Assembly (NCBI RefSeq): GCF_027947595.1
Contig: NZ_CP116257.1
Location: 2,852,001-2,916,000, forward strand
Direction of reading: 5' to 3'
Source of the DNA: Streptomyces lienomycini
GTDB lineage: Bacteria; Actinomycetota; Actinomycetes; Streptomycetales; Streptomycetaceae
Length of the DNA: 64,000 nt
A model generated the notes under the pieces. That model did no database searches and was not told the origin of the DNA. It saw only the letters and a program-made list of their open reading frames with translations. Below, piece after piece: positions 7,839-17,454 of the stretch (its first letter is position 1; each line of letters starts with the position of its first letter). The position numbers and the translations under genes were made by a program.

Positions 7839-9200
7839 ATGACCCCGGCCCTCGCATCCACCTCCACCTCCACCTCCACCGGGCGGCCCGGAAAGGCATC
7901 CGGCCGCCGCACCGCCCCGCTCGCCACCCTCTCGCCGCTGCTCCGGCTGCTGATCCTCACCCAACTCGCCTTCAACATCGGCTTCTTCGCCGTGCTGCCC
8001 TTCCTCTCCGAGCATCTGGGGCAGTCCGTCGGCATGGCGGGGTGGCTGGTCGGATTCGTGCTCGGGCTGCGGACCTTCAGCCAGCAGGGGCTGTTCGTGG
8101 TCGGCGGGGCGCTCGCCGACCGGTACGGCATCCGGCCCGTCGTGCTCGCCGGCTGCGCGCTGCGGATCGCCGGGTTCGCCTGGCTCGGATTCGCCGAGCG
8201 GACCTGGGCCGTCGTCGGTGCCGTACTGCTGATCGGGTTCGCCGCCGCGCTGTTCTCACCGGCCGTCGAGTCGGAGGTCGCCCGCCAGGCGGTCGGGTGG
8301 GAGGAAGGAGGAGGCGGGGACCGGACGCGGGTGCTCGCGCTGTTCACCGTCGCCGGTCAGGCGGGCGCCTTCGTCGGGCCGCTGCTGGGCGCGCTGCTGC
8401 TCGCCGTCGACTTCCGCACGGTGTGCCTCGCCGGGGCCGGGGTCTTCGTGCTCGTCCTCGCCGGGCACGCGTGGCTGCTGCCGCAGCGCGTCCCCGGGCG
8501 GGTCCAGGTCCCGATGAAGGGCGGAGCCCGGCTCGTCCTGCGCAACCGGCGCTTCCTCGCGCTGTGCTGCGCCTACGGTGCCTACCTCCTCGCCTACAAC
8601 CAGCTCTACCTCGCCCTGCCCGCCGAGGTGGAGCGGGCGGCCGGTTCGCAGGCGCCGCTGGCCTGGCTGTTCGCCCTGTCGTCGCTGCTGGTGGTGACCG
8701 CGCAGTTGCCGGTGACCCGGTGGGCGGGGGAGCGGCTGACTCCGCGCCGGTCGATGGTGGCGGGGCTGGCGCTGATCGCCGCCGGGTTCACCGTCGTCGG
8801 GCTGGCGCGGCCCGCCGGGTGGACGGGGACGGGTGGGCTGGTGCCCGCCGCCGGGTTCGTCGTCCTGCTCACCCTCGGGCAGATGCTGGTCGCGCCCGTC
8901 GCCCGCGCCTGGGTGCCGGACCTCGCCGAGGACGGGCGGCTCGGGCTGTACACGGGAGCGCTGTCCTCCGTGTCGGGGGTGATCGTGCTGGCCGGCAGTT
9001 CCGCGACCGGGCTGCTGCTGGACACGGGACTGCCCGTCGCCGTGCCGTGGCTGGTGCTGGCCGCCGTGCCACTGGCGGCGGTGGGGGTGCTGCCGCGGCG
9101 GTCGCGCCGGGAGCCCACGGCCGCGACGCCGGCGTCCACGCTGCCCACGCCCACGCCCACGCCCTCGCCCGCGCCCCCGCCCGGGACGAGCGGTTCCTAG
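7839..9200 (+). CDS. MFS transporter
   Basis: A 453-residue major facilitator with about 12 hydrophobic segments. The conserved loop 2-3 motif appears as GGALADRYGIRPVVLAG. The start ATG lies 1 nt after the permease stop, so the gene is translationally coupled to the ABC genes and probably works with them, for example exporting a metallophore or releasing its metal-free form. The N-terminus contains a tandem 6-bp repeat encoding Ser-Thr repeats (7859-7880), and the C-terminus a proline-threonine tail from a CCCACG-type repeat (9140-9185). Its end overlaps the convergent TetR gene by 4 nt. Substrate unknown. Confidence 0.87.
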   Translation: MTPALASTSTSTSTGRPGKASGRRTAPLATLSPLLRLLILTQLAFNIGFFAVLPFLSEHLGQSVGMAGWLVGFVLGLRTFSQQGLFVVGGALADRYGIRPVVLAGCALRIAGFAWLGFAERTWAVVGAVLLIGFAAALFSPAVESEVARQAVGWEEGGGGDRTRVLALFTVAGQAGAFVGPLLGALLLAVDFRTVCLAGAGVFVLVLAGHAWLLPQRVPGRVQVPMKGGARLVLRNRRFLALCCAYGAYLLAYNQLYLALPAEVERAAGSQAPLAWLFALSSLLVVTAQLPVTRWAGERLTPRRSMVAGLALIAAGFTVVGLARPAGWTGTGGLVPAAGFVVLLTLGQMLVAPVARAWVPDLAEDGRLGLYTGALSSVSGVIVLAGSSATGLLLDTGLPVAVPWLVLAAVPLAAVGVLPRRSRREPTAATPASTLPTPTPTPSPAPPPGTSGS

Positions 9201-9784
9201 CGGCGCAGCGTCGCCACCGCCTCGTCGAAGAGGTGCTCCGGGTCCTCCGCGCCGCCGGAGCGGTACCAGGCGTCGACGGCCGCGTCCAAGCAGGCCAGGG
9301 CGGCGGCGACGAAAGCCAGGGCCCGGGGGTCCGGGGTCGTGGTCGGGGGAAGGCCGAGGCGGCGCTGGATGTCGGGGGCGAGCAGTTCCTGCCAGCGCAG
9401 GTGCTTCTCCAGGTGCCGGGCGCGTATGGAGGGCGCCTCGTGGTGGATGCGGGCGAGGATGAGCTGCTGCTCCGGGGTCCTGTCCGCCGGCCGGATGGCC
9501 AGGAAGGCCGCCCGGATGGCCGTCCAGGCCGACTCGTCGTCCGGGCGTGCCTCCAGCGCGGCCCGTACCGCCTCGCCCAGCGCCTCGGTGTCGCCGAGGA
9601 CGAGGTCCTCCTTGCTGCCGAAGTAGTGGAAGAAGGAGCGGCGCGAGATGCCCACGGCGCTGGTGATCTGGTCGATGGTCGTCGCCTCGAAGCCCTTCTC
9701 CGCGAAGAGCCGCATGGCGGTGTCGGCGATCTCCGCGCGTGCGGCGCGGCGTGCGCGCTCTCGAAGCGTGGGGGTCTCGGCCAT
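9197..9784 (-). CDS. TetR/AcrR family transcriptional regulator
   Basis: A 195-residue regulator with a typical TetR N-terminal domain: ADTAMRLFAEKGFEATTIDQI, then the recognition helix region VGISRRSFFHYFGSKEDLV (residues about 20-65). The C-terminal ligand domain is helical with no recognisable ligand signature. It is convergent with the MFS gene (4-nt overlap) and divergent from the short-chain dehydrogenase gene, 71 bp away. The intergenic region holds a perfect 15-bp palindrome and two direct repeats, which is the expected arrangement for a repressor of its own gene and the dehydrogenase. A TATAGG element ends 8 nt before the ATG, so the message is probably leaderless. Confidence 0.92.
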   Translation of the reverse strand: MAETPTLRERARRAARAEIADTAMRLFAEKGFEATTIDQITSAVGISRRSFFHYFGSKEDLVLGDTEALGEAVRAALEARPDDESAWTAIRAAFLAIRPADRTPEQQLILARIHHEAPSIRARHLEKHLRWQELLAPDIQRRLGLPPTTTPDPRALAFVAAALACLDAAVDAWYRSGGAEDPEHLFDEAVATLRR

Positions 9785-9792
9785 GCGCCCAG

Positions 9793-9855
9793 CCTATAGC
9801 TTGCATCCCATGCACTTCTTGCACTCAGTGCAACGTGCTGCGTACAGTGCAACGT
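9793..9855. promoter_or_regulatory. divergent leaderless promoters with TetR-type operator
   Basis: On the plus strand TTGCAC (9819-9824), an 18-nt spacer and TACAGT (9843-9848) form a promoter starting at about the ATG at 9856. On the minus strand TATAGG (9793-9798) lies 8 nt before the TetR ATG. TTGCACTCAGTGCAA at 9819-9833 is a perfect 15-bp palindrome covering the plus-strand -35, and CAGTGCAACGT occurs twice (9826-9836 and 9845-9855), 19 bp apart. The TetR protein is the likely ligand of these sites (inference). Confidence 0.7.
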
Positions 9856-10668
9856 ATGGGATCTATCGATTTCTCCGGCCAGACCACCGTCGTCACCGGC
9901 GCCAGCTCCGGCATCGGTGCCGCCTTCGCCCGCGAACTGGCACGCCGTGGCAGTGACGTCGTCCTCGTCGCACGGCGGCGCGACCGTTTGGAGGACCTCG
10001 CCTCGGAGCTGCGGGCGCGGCACGGCGTGCGGGTCACGGCCGCGCCGCTCGACCTGAGCGAACCGGGCGCGGGACGCCGGCTGGCCGCCGACCTGGCCGG
10101 GCGGGGCATCCGCGTCGACGGCCTGGTGAACAACGCCGGTTTCGGCACCAACGGCGCCTTCCACCAGGAGGACCCCGACCGCCTCACCGACGAGATCAAC
10201 GTCGACGTGGCCAACCTCGTCGACCTCACCCGGGCGTTCATCGAGCCGCTCCGCGACTCCGGCCGGGGCGTCCTCGTCAACGTCGCGAGCGCGGCGGCCT
10301 ACACGCCCAGCCCCGACATGGCGGTCTACGCCGCCTGCAAGGCGTTCGTCCTCAGTTTCACCGAAGCCCTGTGGTACGAGTCCCGCGGTACCGGCCTGCG
10401 CGTGCTCTCGCTCGCCCCGGGCCTCACCCGCACCGAGTTCTTCGACCGTTTCGAGGGCGGCGCCTACCAGGGCAGCTACGAGACCCCCGAACAGGTGGTC
10501 GCGACCGCGATGCGCACCCTGGACCGCGGACGGCGGCCGAGCGTGCAGTCGGGCCGCCGCAACGCGGTCATGGTCTCCCTGCCCCGTCTCTTCACCCGCC
10601 GCCGCACCGTCCTGATCAGTGGGCGCGTCTCGGCCCGCTCCTCGGCAGGGGTCGGTGCTGCGGCGTAG
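9856..10668 (+). CDS. short-chain dehydrogenase/reductase
   Basis: The 270-residue protein starts with a Rossmann cofactor motif TGASSGIGAAFA, continues with the structural NNAG (LVNNAGFG), the catalytic serine in NVASAAAYTP and the catalytic Y-x3-K as YAACK. Classical SDR enzymes use NAD(P)H to reduce or oxidise carbonyls or alcohols. An arginine-rich segment after beta-strand 2 (VARRRDRLEDL) suggests NADP(H). The ATG at 9856 immediately follows the -10 region, so translation is probably leaderless. Control by the neighbouring TetR protein is likely. The substrate cannot be deduced; long-chain or DltE-like SDRs have similar sequence. Confidence 0.9.
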   Translation: MGSIDFSGQTTVVTGASSGIGAAFARELARRGSDVVLVARRRDRLEDLASELRARHGVRVTAAPLDLSEPGAGRRLAADLAGRGIRVDGLVNNAGFGTNGAFHQEDPDRLTDEINVDVANLVDLTRAFIEPLRDSGRGVLVNVASAAAYTPSPDMAVYAACKAFVLSFTEALWYESRGTGLRVLSLAPGLTRTEFFDRFEGGAYQGSYETPEQVVATAMRTLDRGRRPSVQSGRRNAVMVSLPRLFTRRRTVLISGRVSARSSAGVGAAA

Positions 10669-10705
10669 CCGCGCTCACCGTCGCGACGCGCCCCGCCCCG
10701 GCGGC

Positions 10706-11482
10706 TCAGCGGGCGACGAGCTCAGGCACCGCCCGGACAGGAGCGGCGACCACCCGCGACCGCCGCCACAGCCACACCACGTCCCGCCCGAACGACCACA
10801 CCAGCAGTGCCAGCGCCAGCGCCACCGCCCCGGCGTTCGCCCCACGCGGCAGCAGGTCGGCACCCGCCAGGAGGAGCAGGACGCCCTGCAGCGCGGCCAC
10901 CGTCTTGCGGGCCGTGCTCGGCGGCAACGAGGCGGTCAGCCACGGCCACGCCCGGGCCGCGGCCACGAACACGTACCGCATGCCGCCGATCAGGAGCACC
11001 CACGGGCCCAGGTCCGTCGCGACGTACACGCTGAGCACCAGGATGAGGAACGCGTCGACCTCCATGTCGAAGCGGGCGCCCAGGGCGGTCGACGTGCCGG
11101 TGCGGCGGGCGACCCGGCCGTCCACACCGTCCAGGATCAGGGCCGCGGCCGTCAGGCCGACCAGGAGGGCGGCGGGCGGCGCGCTCCGGAAGGAGTCCGC
11201 GACCAGGGCGGTGACCCCGCCGACCAGGGTGGCCCGGCCGAGCGTGACCCGGTTGGCCGGGCCGAACACCGGCAGGCGGGAACGGTGCAGGGCGCGGGAG
11301 AGCACGGCCCAGCTCGCCAACGCGAACGCGAGGCCGGTCAGCCAGCCCGCCGTGCCCATCCCGGTCGCGGGTCCGAGCAGCACCAGGAGCAGGACCTGCG
11401 CGCCCGCCCCCACCGCGGTCTCCTGCTGAACGGGCCTCGCGTCGTACGAATCGTGTGCGTCGTACGTGTTGTTCAGGGCCAC
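10706..11482 (-). CDS. CDP-alcohol phosphatidyltransferase family membrane protein
   Basis: A 258-residue integral membrane enzyme. The CDP-alcohol phosphotransferase signature D-x2-D-G-x2-A-R-x8-G-x3-D-x3-D is present as DGVDGRVARRTG...GARFDMEVD on a predicted membrane helix end. Such enzymes move a phospho-alcohol from a CDP-linked donor to a second alcohol, building phosphatidylinositol-, phosphatidylglycerol- or related headgroups. The GTG at 11482 is chosen because GGAGGG precedes it by about 6 nt; the open frame upstream is not convincing. It is divergent from the dehydrogenase gene (109 bp apart), the first gene of the GTP-cyclohydrolase cluster, and may anchor that cluster's product to a lipid (inference). 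Confidence 0.85.
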   Translation of the reverse strand: MALNNTYDAHDSYDARPVQQETAVGAGAQVLLLVLLGPATGMGTAGWLTGLAFALASWAVLSRALHRSRLPVFGPANRVTLGRATLVGGVTALVADSFRSAPPAALLVGLTAAALILDGVDGRVARRTGTSTALGARFDMEVDAFLILVLSVYVATDLGPWVLLIGGMRYVFVAAARAWPWLTASLPPSTARKTVAALQGVLLLLAGADLLPRGANAGAVALALALLVWSFGRDVVWLWRRSRVVAAPVRAVPELVAR

Positions 11483-11591
11483 CGAACACCCTCCGGCCGT
11501 GTGACAGAGTCGATCAACGCCGCTACCTTGTCCGCGGCTCGTGCATCCCTCGGTACGTGGGTGGCTTCCCGATCGTTCAGGAGGAGTTCTG

Positions 11592-12623
11592 ATGACACGC
11601 AGAGCACGCACGGCGCGAGCGTTCTGGCTCGAAGCGCCGGGCCGGGGCGGCATCCGTGAGGTGGAGCTGCCGGTACCGGGCCCGGACGAGGTGCTCGTGC
11701 GTACGCTGTTCAGCGGCGTGAGCCGGGGCACGGAGACCCTCGTCTTCGGCGGCCGGGTGCCCGCCAACCAGTACGCGGCCATGCGCGCGCCCTTCCAGGA
11801 CGGCGACTTCCCCGGGCCGGTCAAGTACGGCTACCTCAACGTGGGCGTGGTGGAGGAGGGGCCCGAGCGTCTCGTCGGGCGCACCGTGTTCTGCCTCTAC
11901 CCGCACCAGACGCGGTACGTCGTCCCCGCCGCCGCCGTGACCCCGGTGCCGCCCTCGGTCCCCGCCGGGCGGGCCGTGCTCGCCGGTACGGTCGAGACCG
12001 CCGTCAACGCCCTGTGGGACGCGGCGCCGCTGGTCGGCGACCGGATCACCGTCGTCGGCGGAGGCATGGTCGGCTGCTCGGTGGCCGCCCTGCTGTCCCG
12101 CTTCCCGGGCGTCCGCGTCGAGTTGGTCGACGCCGACCCGGCCCGTGCCGGCGTCGCCGAGGCGCTCGGCGTCGGCTTCGCCTCCCCGGCCGACGCCGCC
12201 GGCGACCGCGACCTCGTCGTGCACGCCAGCGCGACGGAGGCGGGGCTCGCCCGGTCGCTGGAGCTGCTGCGCCCCGAGGGCACCGTCGTCGAACTGAGCT
12301 GGTACGGCGACCGGGGCGTCCGCCTGCCGCTCGGCGAGGCCTTCCACTCCCGGCGCCTGACCCTGCGCGGCAGCCAGGTCGGCACCGTCTCCCCGGCCCG
12401 CGCCGCCACCCGCACCTACGCCGACCGGCTCGCCCTGGCCCTCGAACTGCTCGCCGAACCGGCACTCGACGCACTCGTCACCGGCGAGTCCGCGTTCGCC
12501 GAACTTCCGGACCTGCTGCCACGGTTGACCTCCGGCGAGATCCCCGCACTGTGCCACCGCATCCGGTACGACCGGAGCGGCATCGACATCGGCAACGGCA
12601 CCGGTGGCGGCCGTGGCGCCTGA
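11592..12623 (+). CDS. MDR-family dehydrogenase lacking the usual zinc ligands (BchC-like)
   Basis: The 343-residue protein has the GroES-like N-terminal fold of medium-chain dehydrogenases and a Rossmann domain with VVGGGMVGCSVAA. The catalytic-zinc cysteine is replaced in the SGVSRGTET segment and no GHE motif follows; instead there is KYGYLNVGVVEEG, as in zinc-independent relatives annotated as BchC-like or threonine-dehydrogenase-like. It probably oxidises a hydroxyl of a sugar or side chain with NAD(P). Start ATG 11592 has an AGGAGGAG ribosome-binding site. It is the first gene of a plus-strand run leading through the PTPS-like, glycosyltransferase, methyltransferase and flippase genes. 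Confidence 0.82.
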   Translation: MTRRARTARAFWLEAPGRGGIREVELPVPGPDEVLVRTLFSGVSRGTETLVFGGRVPANQYAAMRAPFQDGDFPGPVKYGYLNVGVVEEGPERLVGRTVFCLYPHQTRYVVPAAAVTPVPPSVPAGRAVLAGTVETAVNALWDAAPLVGDRITVVGGGMVGCSVAALLSRFPGVRVELVDADPARAGVAEALGVGFASPADAAGDRDLVVHASATEAGLARSLELLRPEGTVVELSWYGDRGVRLPLGEAFHSRRLTLRGSQVGTVSPARAATRTYADRLALALELLAEPALDALVTGESAFAELPDLLPRLTSGEIPALCHRIRYDRSGIDIGNGTGGGRGA

Positions 12624-12651
12624 CCTTGAGGAAAGACGCCCGGGACGCTGA

Positions 12652-14326
<1,675 letters not shown>

Positions 14327-14330
<4 letters not shown>

Positions 14331-14490
14331 GCAAGAGCCACCCGCCCACACCGGCCGATGCCGTCACACCGGCCAGCCCCGGGCCGCAGGGCGCCTCAGG
14401 TCGGGTGGGCGCCCTCGGCCCGCAGGACGCCCTCGGCCCGCAGGACGCCCCCGGGCCGCAGAGCGCCCCCGGCCGGGGGCCACCCGCGGC
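14327..14490 (+). pseudogene. original N-terminal leader of the methyltransferase gene, now out of frame
   Basis: An ATG at 14327 overlaps the glycosyltransferase stop (ATGA) and opens a frame of Gly-Pro-Gln-Asp-Ala repeats. It is one base out of register with the methyltransferase frame. Adding one G to the G5 run at 14475-14479 would join the two frames with no stop and a continuous repeat pattern. This is either a sequencing or assembly error or a genuine one-base deletion. Confidence 0.55.
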
Positions 14491-14790
14491 ATGCTGGCTG
14501 ACCCTGGCTCGCAGCGCGCCTCCGGCCGGATGGGGGCCCTCGGCTCGCAGGCCGCCCGTGACCTGCTGGACGCCCCCGGCTCGCAGGGCGACCTCAGCTC
14601 GCAGGATGGCCCCGGCCCGGTGGCCGACCTCGGCCCGCAGGACGCCCCCGACTCTGCGGGCGTCTCGGACTCCACCGAAGCCCCCGACTCCACGGAGGTC
14701 TCCGACTCCACCGAAGCCCCCGACTTCACCGAAGCCCCCGACTCCACGGCCGCCCCCGACTCCACGGCCGCCCCCGACTCCGCGGGCGTC
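14385..14790 (+). repeat. degenerate tandem repeats at the start of the methyltransferase gene
   Basis: Two kinds of short tandem repeats lie side by side: CTCGGCCCGCAGGACGCC-like units (about 18 bp) near 14411-14470, and 15-18 bp units coding PDSTEA/SDSTEV from about 14647 to 14790. Copies differ by point changes. Such repeats can shift reading frame by slippage. Confidence 0.7.
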
Positions 14791-15723
14791 CAGTCGTCCG
14801 CCGTGCAGTCCACCGGTCCTTCCGGGGCGGCCTACGCCGAGTGTGCCGTCGTCCCACTCCGCCAGGCCCCGGCGGGGGAGCGCCCCGACGGTCCTCCGCG
14901 TTACGCCCCTGAGTGGCTGCGTCTTCGGGAGCCGGTCGACGCAGCCGCGCGGGCGCGAGAGTTGCTCGACCCGTTGCGGGGCCGGCTCGCCGACCTGCCG
15001 GGGCGGGCGGACGGGCTCGTGGTGCACGACGTGGGCTGCGGCACCGGGTCGATGGGACGCTGGCTCGCCCCGCTCCTCGACGGTGCCCAGCACTGGGTGC
15101 TGCACGACCGCGACCCCTACCTCCTGCACTTCGCCGCCGTCGCCGCTCCGCGCACCGCCGCCGACGGCAGTCGCGTCACCATCGAGACGCGGCGCGGGGA
15201 CCTCGCCCGCCTCACCCCGGACGCGTTGACCGGGGCCGTGCTGGTGACGGCGTCCGCGCTGCTCGACGTCCTCACCGGAGAGGAGGTCGGCAGACTCGCC
15301 GCCGCCTGTGCCGCGGCCGGCTGCCCGGCGCTGCTGACCCTCTCCGTCGCCGGACGCGTCGACCTCACCCCCGCACACCCCCTGGACGCCGAGATCACCG
15401 AGGCGTTCAACGACCACCAGCGGCGCACCGGCATGCTCGGCCCGGACGCGGTCGCCGCCGCGGCCGACGCCTTCACCGGGCACGGCGCCTCCGTACGCCT
15501 GCACCCCAGCCCCTGGCGGCTGGGCCCCGACGAGGCCGGACTCACCGCCCCGTGGCTGCGGGGCTGGGTCGGAGCGGCCGTCGAACAGCGCCCGGAACTG
15601 CGCACGCGGGCCGACCGGTACCTGGACGAGCGCCTCGCGGCCTGCGCGGCCGGGGAGTTGCGCGTGGTCGTCCACCACACCGACCTGCTGGCGTTGTGCC
15701 GGCCGACGGGCGGGGACTCGTGA
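14491..15723 (+). CDS. SAM-dependent methyltransferase with repeat-rich N-terminus
   Basis: The frame from ATG 14491 gives 410 residues. Residues 1-110 are low-complexity repeats of Pro-Asp-Ser-Thr-Glu-Ala type, and a class I methyltransferase domain begins at about residue 140. SAM motif I is DVGCGTGSMGRWLAPLL, an acidic residue ends strand 2 (VLHDRDP), and a post-I GDLARL segment follows. It would methylate a small molecule in this cluster. The natural start is probably the coupled ATG at 14327, separated by a frame break at 14475-14479, so the intact ORF may begin later than the ancestral gene. The stop overlaps the next gene's GTG. The substrate is unknown. Confidence 0.78.
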   Translation: MLADPGSQRASGRMGALGSQAARDLLDAPGSQGDLSSQDGPGPVADLGPQDAPDSAGVSDSTEAPDSTEVSDSTEAPDFTEAPDSTAAPDSTAAPDSAGVQSSAVQSTGPSGAAYAECAVVPLRQAPAGERPDGPPRYAPEWLRLREPVDAAARARELLDPLRGRLADLPGRADGLVVHDVGCGTGSMGRWLAPLLDGAQHWVLHDRDPYLLHFAAVAAPRTAADGSRVTIETRRGDLARLTPDALTGAVLVTASALLDVLTGEEVGRLAAACAAAGCPALLTLSVAGRVDLTPAHPLDAEITEAFNDHQRRTGMLGPDAVAAAADAFTGHGASVRLHPSPWRLGPDEAGLTAPWLRGWVGAAVEQRPELRTRADRYLDERLAACAAGELRVVVHHTDLLALCRPTGGDS

Positions 15724-16805
15724 GCGCCCTGCGCACCCGCCTCGGTGCCCTCGCCGGCACCGCCGTCCTCGCCGTACTCCTGTGGCGGCTGGGCACCGGC
15801 GCGTTGCTGGACGGGCTGCGCCGGATCGACGGGCCAACGGTGCTGGCGGGACTCGGGATCGGGCTGGTCACCACCGTGCTCAGCGCCTGGCGCTGGGCCC
15901 TGGTGGCCCGGGGGTTGCGCATCCGGCTGCCGCTCGGACCGGCCGTCGCCGACTACTACCGCGCCCTGTTCCTCAACGCGGCCCTCCCCGGCGGCGTCCT
16001 CGGCGACGTGCACCGGGCGGTGCGGCACGGGCAGGGCGCCGGAGACCTCGGGCGCGGCGTGCGCGCCGTCGTCATCGAACGGGTCGCCGGACAGCTCGCG
16101 TTGATCGGCGTCGGTGTCGCCGTGCTGCTCACCATGCCCTCGCCGGTGCTGGCCCACGCCCGGCACCTCGCCCCGTTCCTGGCCCCGGCCCTGCTCGGGG
16201 CGGTCGCCGTCGTGCTCGCCCTGCGCATGAACCGGACGCCCGCACGCCGGGGGCGAGCCCTGCGGGCGGTCCTCGGCGAGGCCCGTGACGGGTTGCTGTC
16301 CCGGCGGAACCTGCCGGGTGTCGCGGTCTCCTCCGTCGTCGTACTCGCCGGGCACCTCACGATGTTCGTGCTCGCCGCCCGGGTCGCCGGCAGCGGAGCC
16401 TCCGTCGTCGTGCTCACGCCGCTGGCCGTGCTGGCCCTGCTCGCCATGGGGCTGCCGCTGAACGTCGGCGGCTGGGGGCCCAGGGAGGGCGTCACCGCCT
16501 GGGCGTTCGGCGCGGCGGGGCTGGGCGCGGGCACCGGCCTCGGTGCGGCGGTGGTGTACGGCGTGCTCAGCCTCGTGGCGAGCCTGCCCGGCGCCGTCGT
16601 CCTCGTCGCCCGCCGGAACACCGTGCGCTACGCGCGCCCGTCGCCGGAGTCGCCGGCATCGTCGGATTCCTCCGACACGGCGACCGTCACCGCCGTCAGC
16701 AGCGCGAAGCATTCCGCGAAGGAATCCGCGAAGCCCGCCAGCAGTTCCTTCCCCTTTTCCGCCGTCCCCAGTGAAGGACGCCCGATGACACCGGAAGCGG
16801 TATAG
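15720..16805 (+). CDS. flippase-like integral membrane protein (lysylphosphatidylglycerol synthase TM-domain family)
   Basis: The 361-residue protein has about eight hydrophobic segments in the pattern of the UPF0104/AglD-LPG-synthase transmembrane family, with the conserved FLNAALPGGVLGDVHRA and LPLNVGGWGPREGV segments. Members without the synthase domain are thought to move lipid-linked intermediates or alter phospholipid headgroups. The GTG at 15720 overlaps the methyltransferase stop. The last 60 residues are a serine/lysine-rich hydrophilic tail that reads antisense through the end of the creatininase gene for 178 bp, suggesting loss of an earlier stop codon. Together with the glycosyltransferase it suggests a membrane-bound glycolipid product (inference). 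Confidence 0.82.
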   Translation: MSALRTRLGALAGTAVLAVLLWRLGTGALLDGLRRIDGPTVLAGLGIGLVTTVLSAWRWALVARGLRIRLPLGPAVADYYRALFLNAALPGGVLGDVHRAVRHGQGAGDLGRGVRAVVIERVAGQLALIGVGVAVLLTMPSPVLAHARHLAPFLAPALLGAVAVVLALRMNRTPARRGRALRAVLGEARDGLLSRRNLPGVAVSSVVVLAGHLTMFVLAARVAGSGASVVVLTPLAVLALLAMGLPLNVGGWGPREGVTAWAFGAAGLGAGTGLGAAVVYGVLSLVASLPGAVVLVARRNTVRYARPSPESPASSDSSDTATVTAVSSAKHSAKESAKPASSSFPFSAVPSEGRPMTPEAV

Positions 16806-17401
16806 GCGGACATACCGAGGGAGAGCAGATGACGCCGGTCGTCAGCGACGAAATCGGCGGCCTCGTATCCGGGCCGGACCGTTTCGGGATGGGTGTGCAG
16901 CAGAATGGAGGTCTCGATTTCCCCCGCGTGCATGTCGGTGAGCAGCGACGTGGTCACCCCCGCTCGCTGCCGCGCCGTCTCCCAGTCCTCCGCGGCCGGG
17001 AACAGCGCCATCCGCTCACCGCGCGCGGAGGCCTCCTGAACGACGTTGCCCAGCACGTAGTTCCCGCCGTGCCCGTTGACCACGACCAGGGCCTCGACAC
17101 CCGAGCGGCGCAGGGAGTCCGCTATGTCCCGCACCACCGCGTGCAGGGTCACCGAGGAGATGCTGACGGTGCCGGGCCAGGCCGCGTGCTCGTGCGAGCA
17201 GCCGATCGTGACCGGCGGCAGCAGGTGCACCGGATACGCGGCGGCGATCTCCCGGGCGACGGCGCACGCGACGAGCGTGTCGGTCGCCAGCGGCAGGTGC
17301 GGGCCGTGCTGTTCGTAACTCCCGACCGGCAGCACCGCGACCCTGGAGCCGCGTTCGCGCACGTCTTCGCTCGTGTCCGCCGGCACCAGTGAAGCATCCA
17401 T
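16628..17401 (-). CDS. creatininase-family amidohydrolase, candidate formamide hydrolase
   Basis: The 257-residue protein keeps the creatininase metal site: Glu30, His32 and Asp41 in [15 protein letters not shown], the NGHGGN loop at about 110, and a further Glu in HAGEIETS. The family hydrolyses cyclic amides or formamides; archaeal ArfB, which deformylates the GTP-derived formamidopyrimidine, belongs to it. The gene is divergent from the GTP cyclohydrolase II gene (53 bp), whose Met120 predicts exactly that formamide product, so this is its probable partner (inference). The C-terminus is an acidic Asp-Ser-Gly tail. Its 3' end overlaps the convergent flippase gene by 178 bp. MftE-like or creatininase activity are alternatives. 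Confidence 0.85.
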   Translation of the reverse strand: MDASLVPADTSEDVRERGSRVAVLPVGSYEQHGPHLPLATDTLVACAVAREIAAAYPVHLLPPVTIGCSHEHAAWPGTVSISSVTLHAVVRDIADSLRRSGVEALVVVNGHGGNYVLGNVVQEASARGERMALFPAAEDWETARQRAGVTTSLLTDMHAGEIETSILLHTHPETVRPGYEAADFVADDRRHLLSLGMSAYTASGVIGRPSLGTAEKGKELLAGFADSFAECFALLTAVTVAVSEESDDAGDSGDGRA

Positions 17402-17454
17402 TCCCGCACGGCCTTTCAGCTCGGTTGAGTAATTCTTCGAGGAACGCGAGAATC

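Noticed and set aside
3734..8347. Minus-strand open frame of 1537 residues
   Set aside because: It runs antisense to GNAT, ABC and MFS genes with clear domains. It is Gly/Pro/Arg-rich low complexity, as expected for a high-GC shadow frame.
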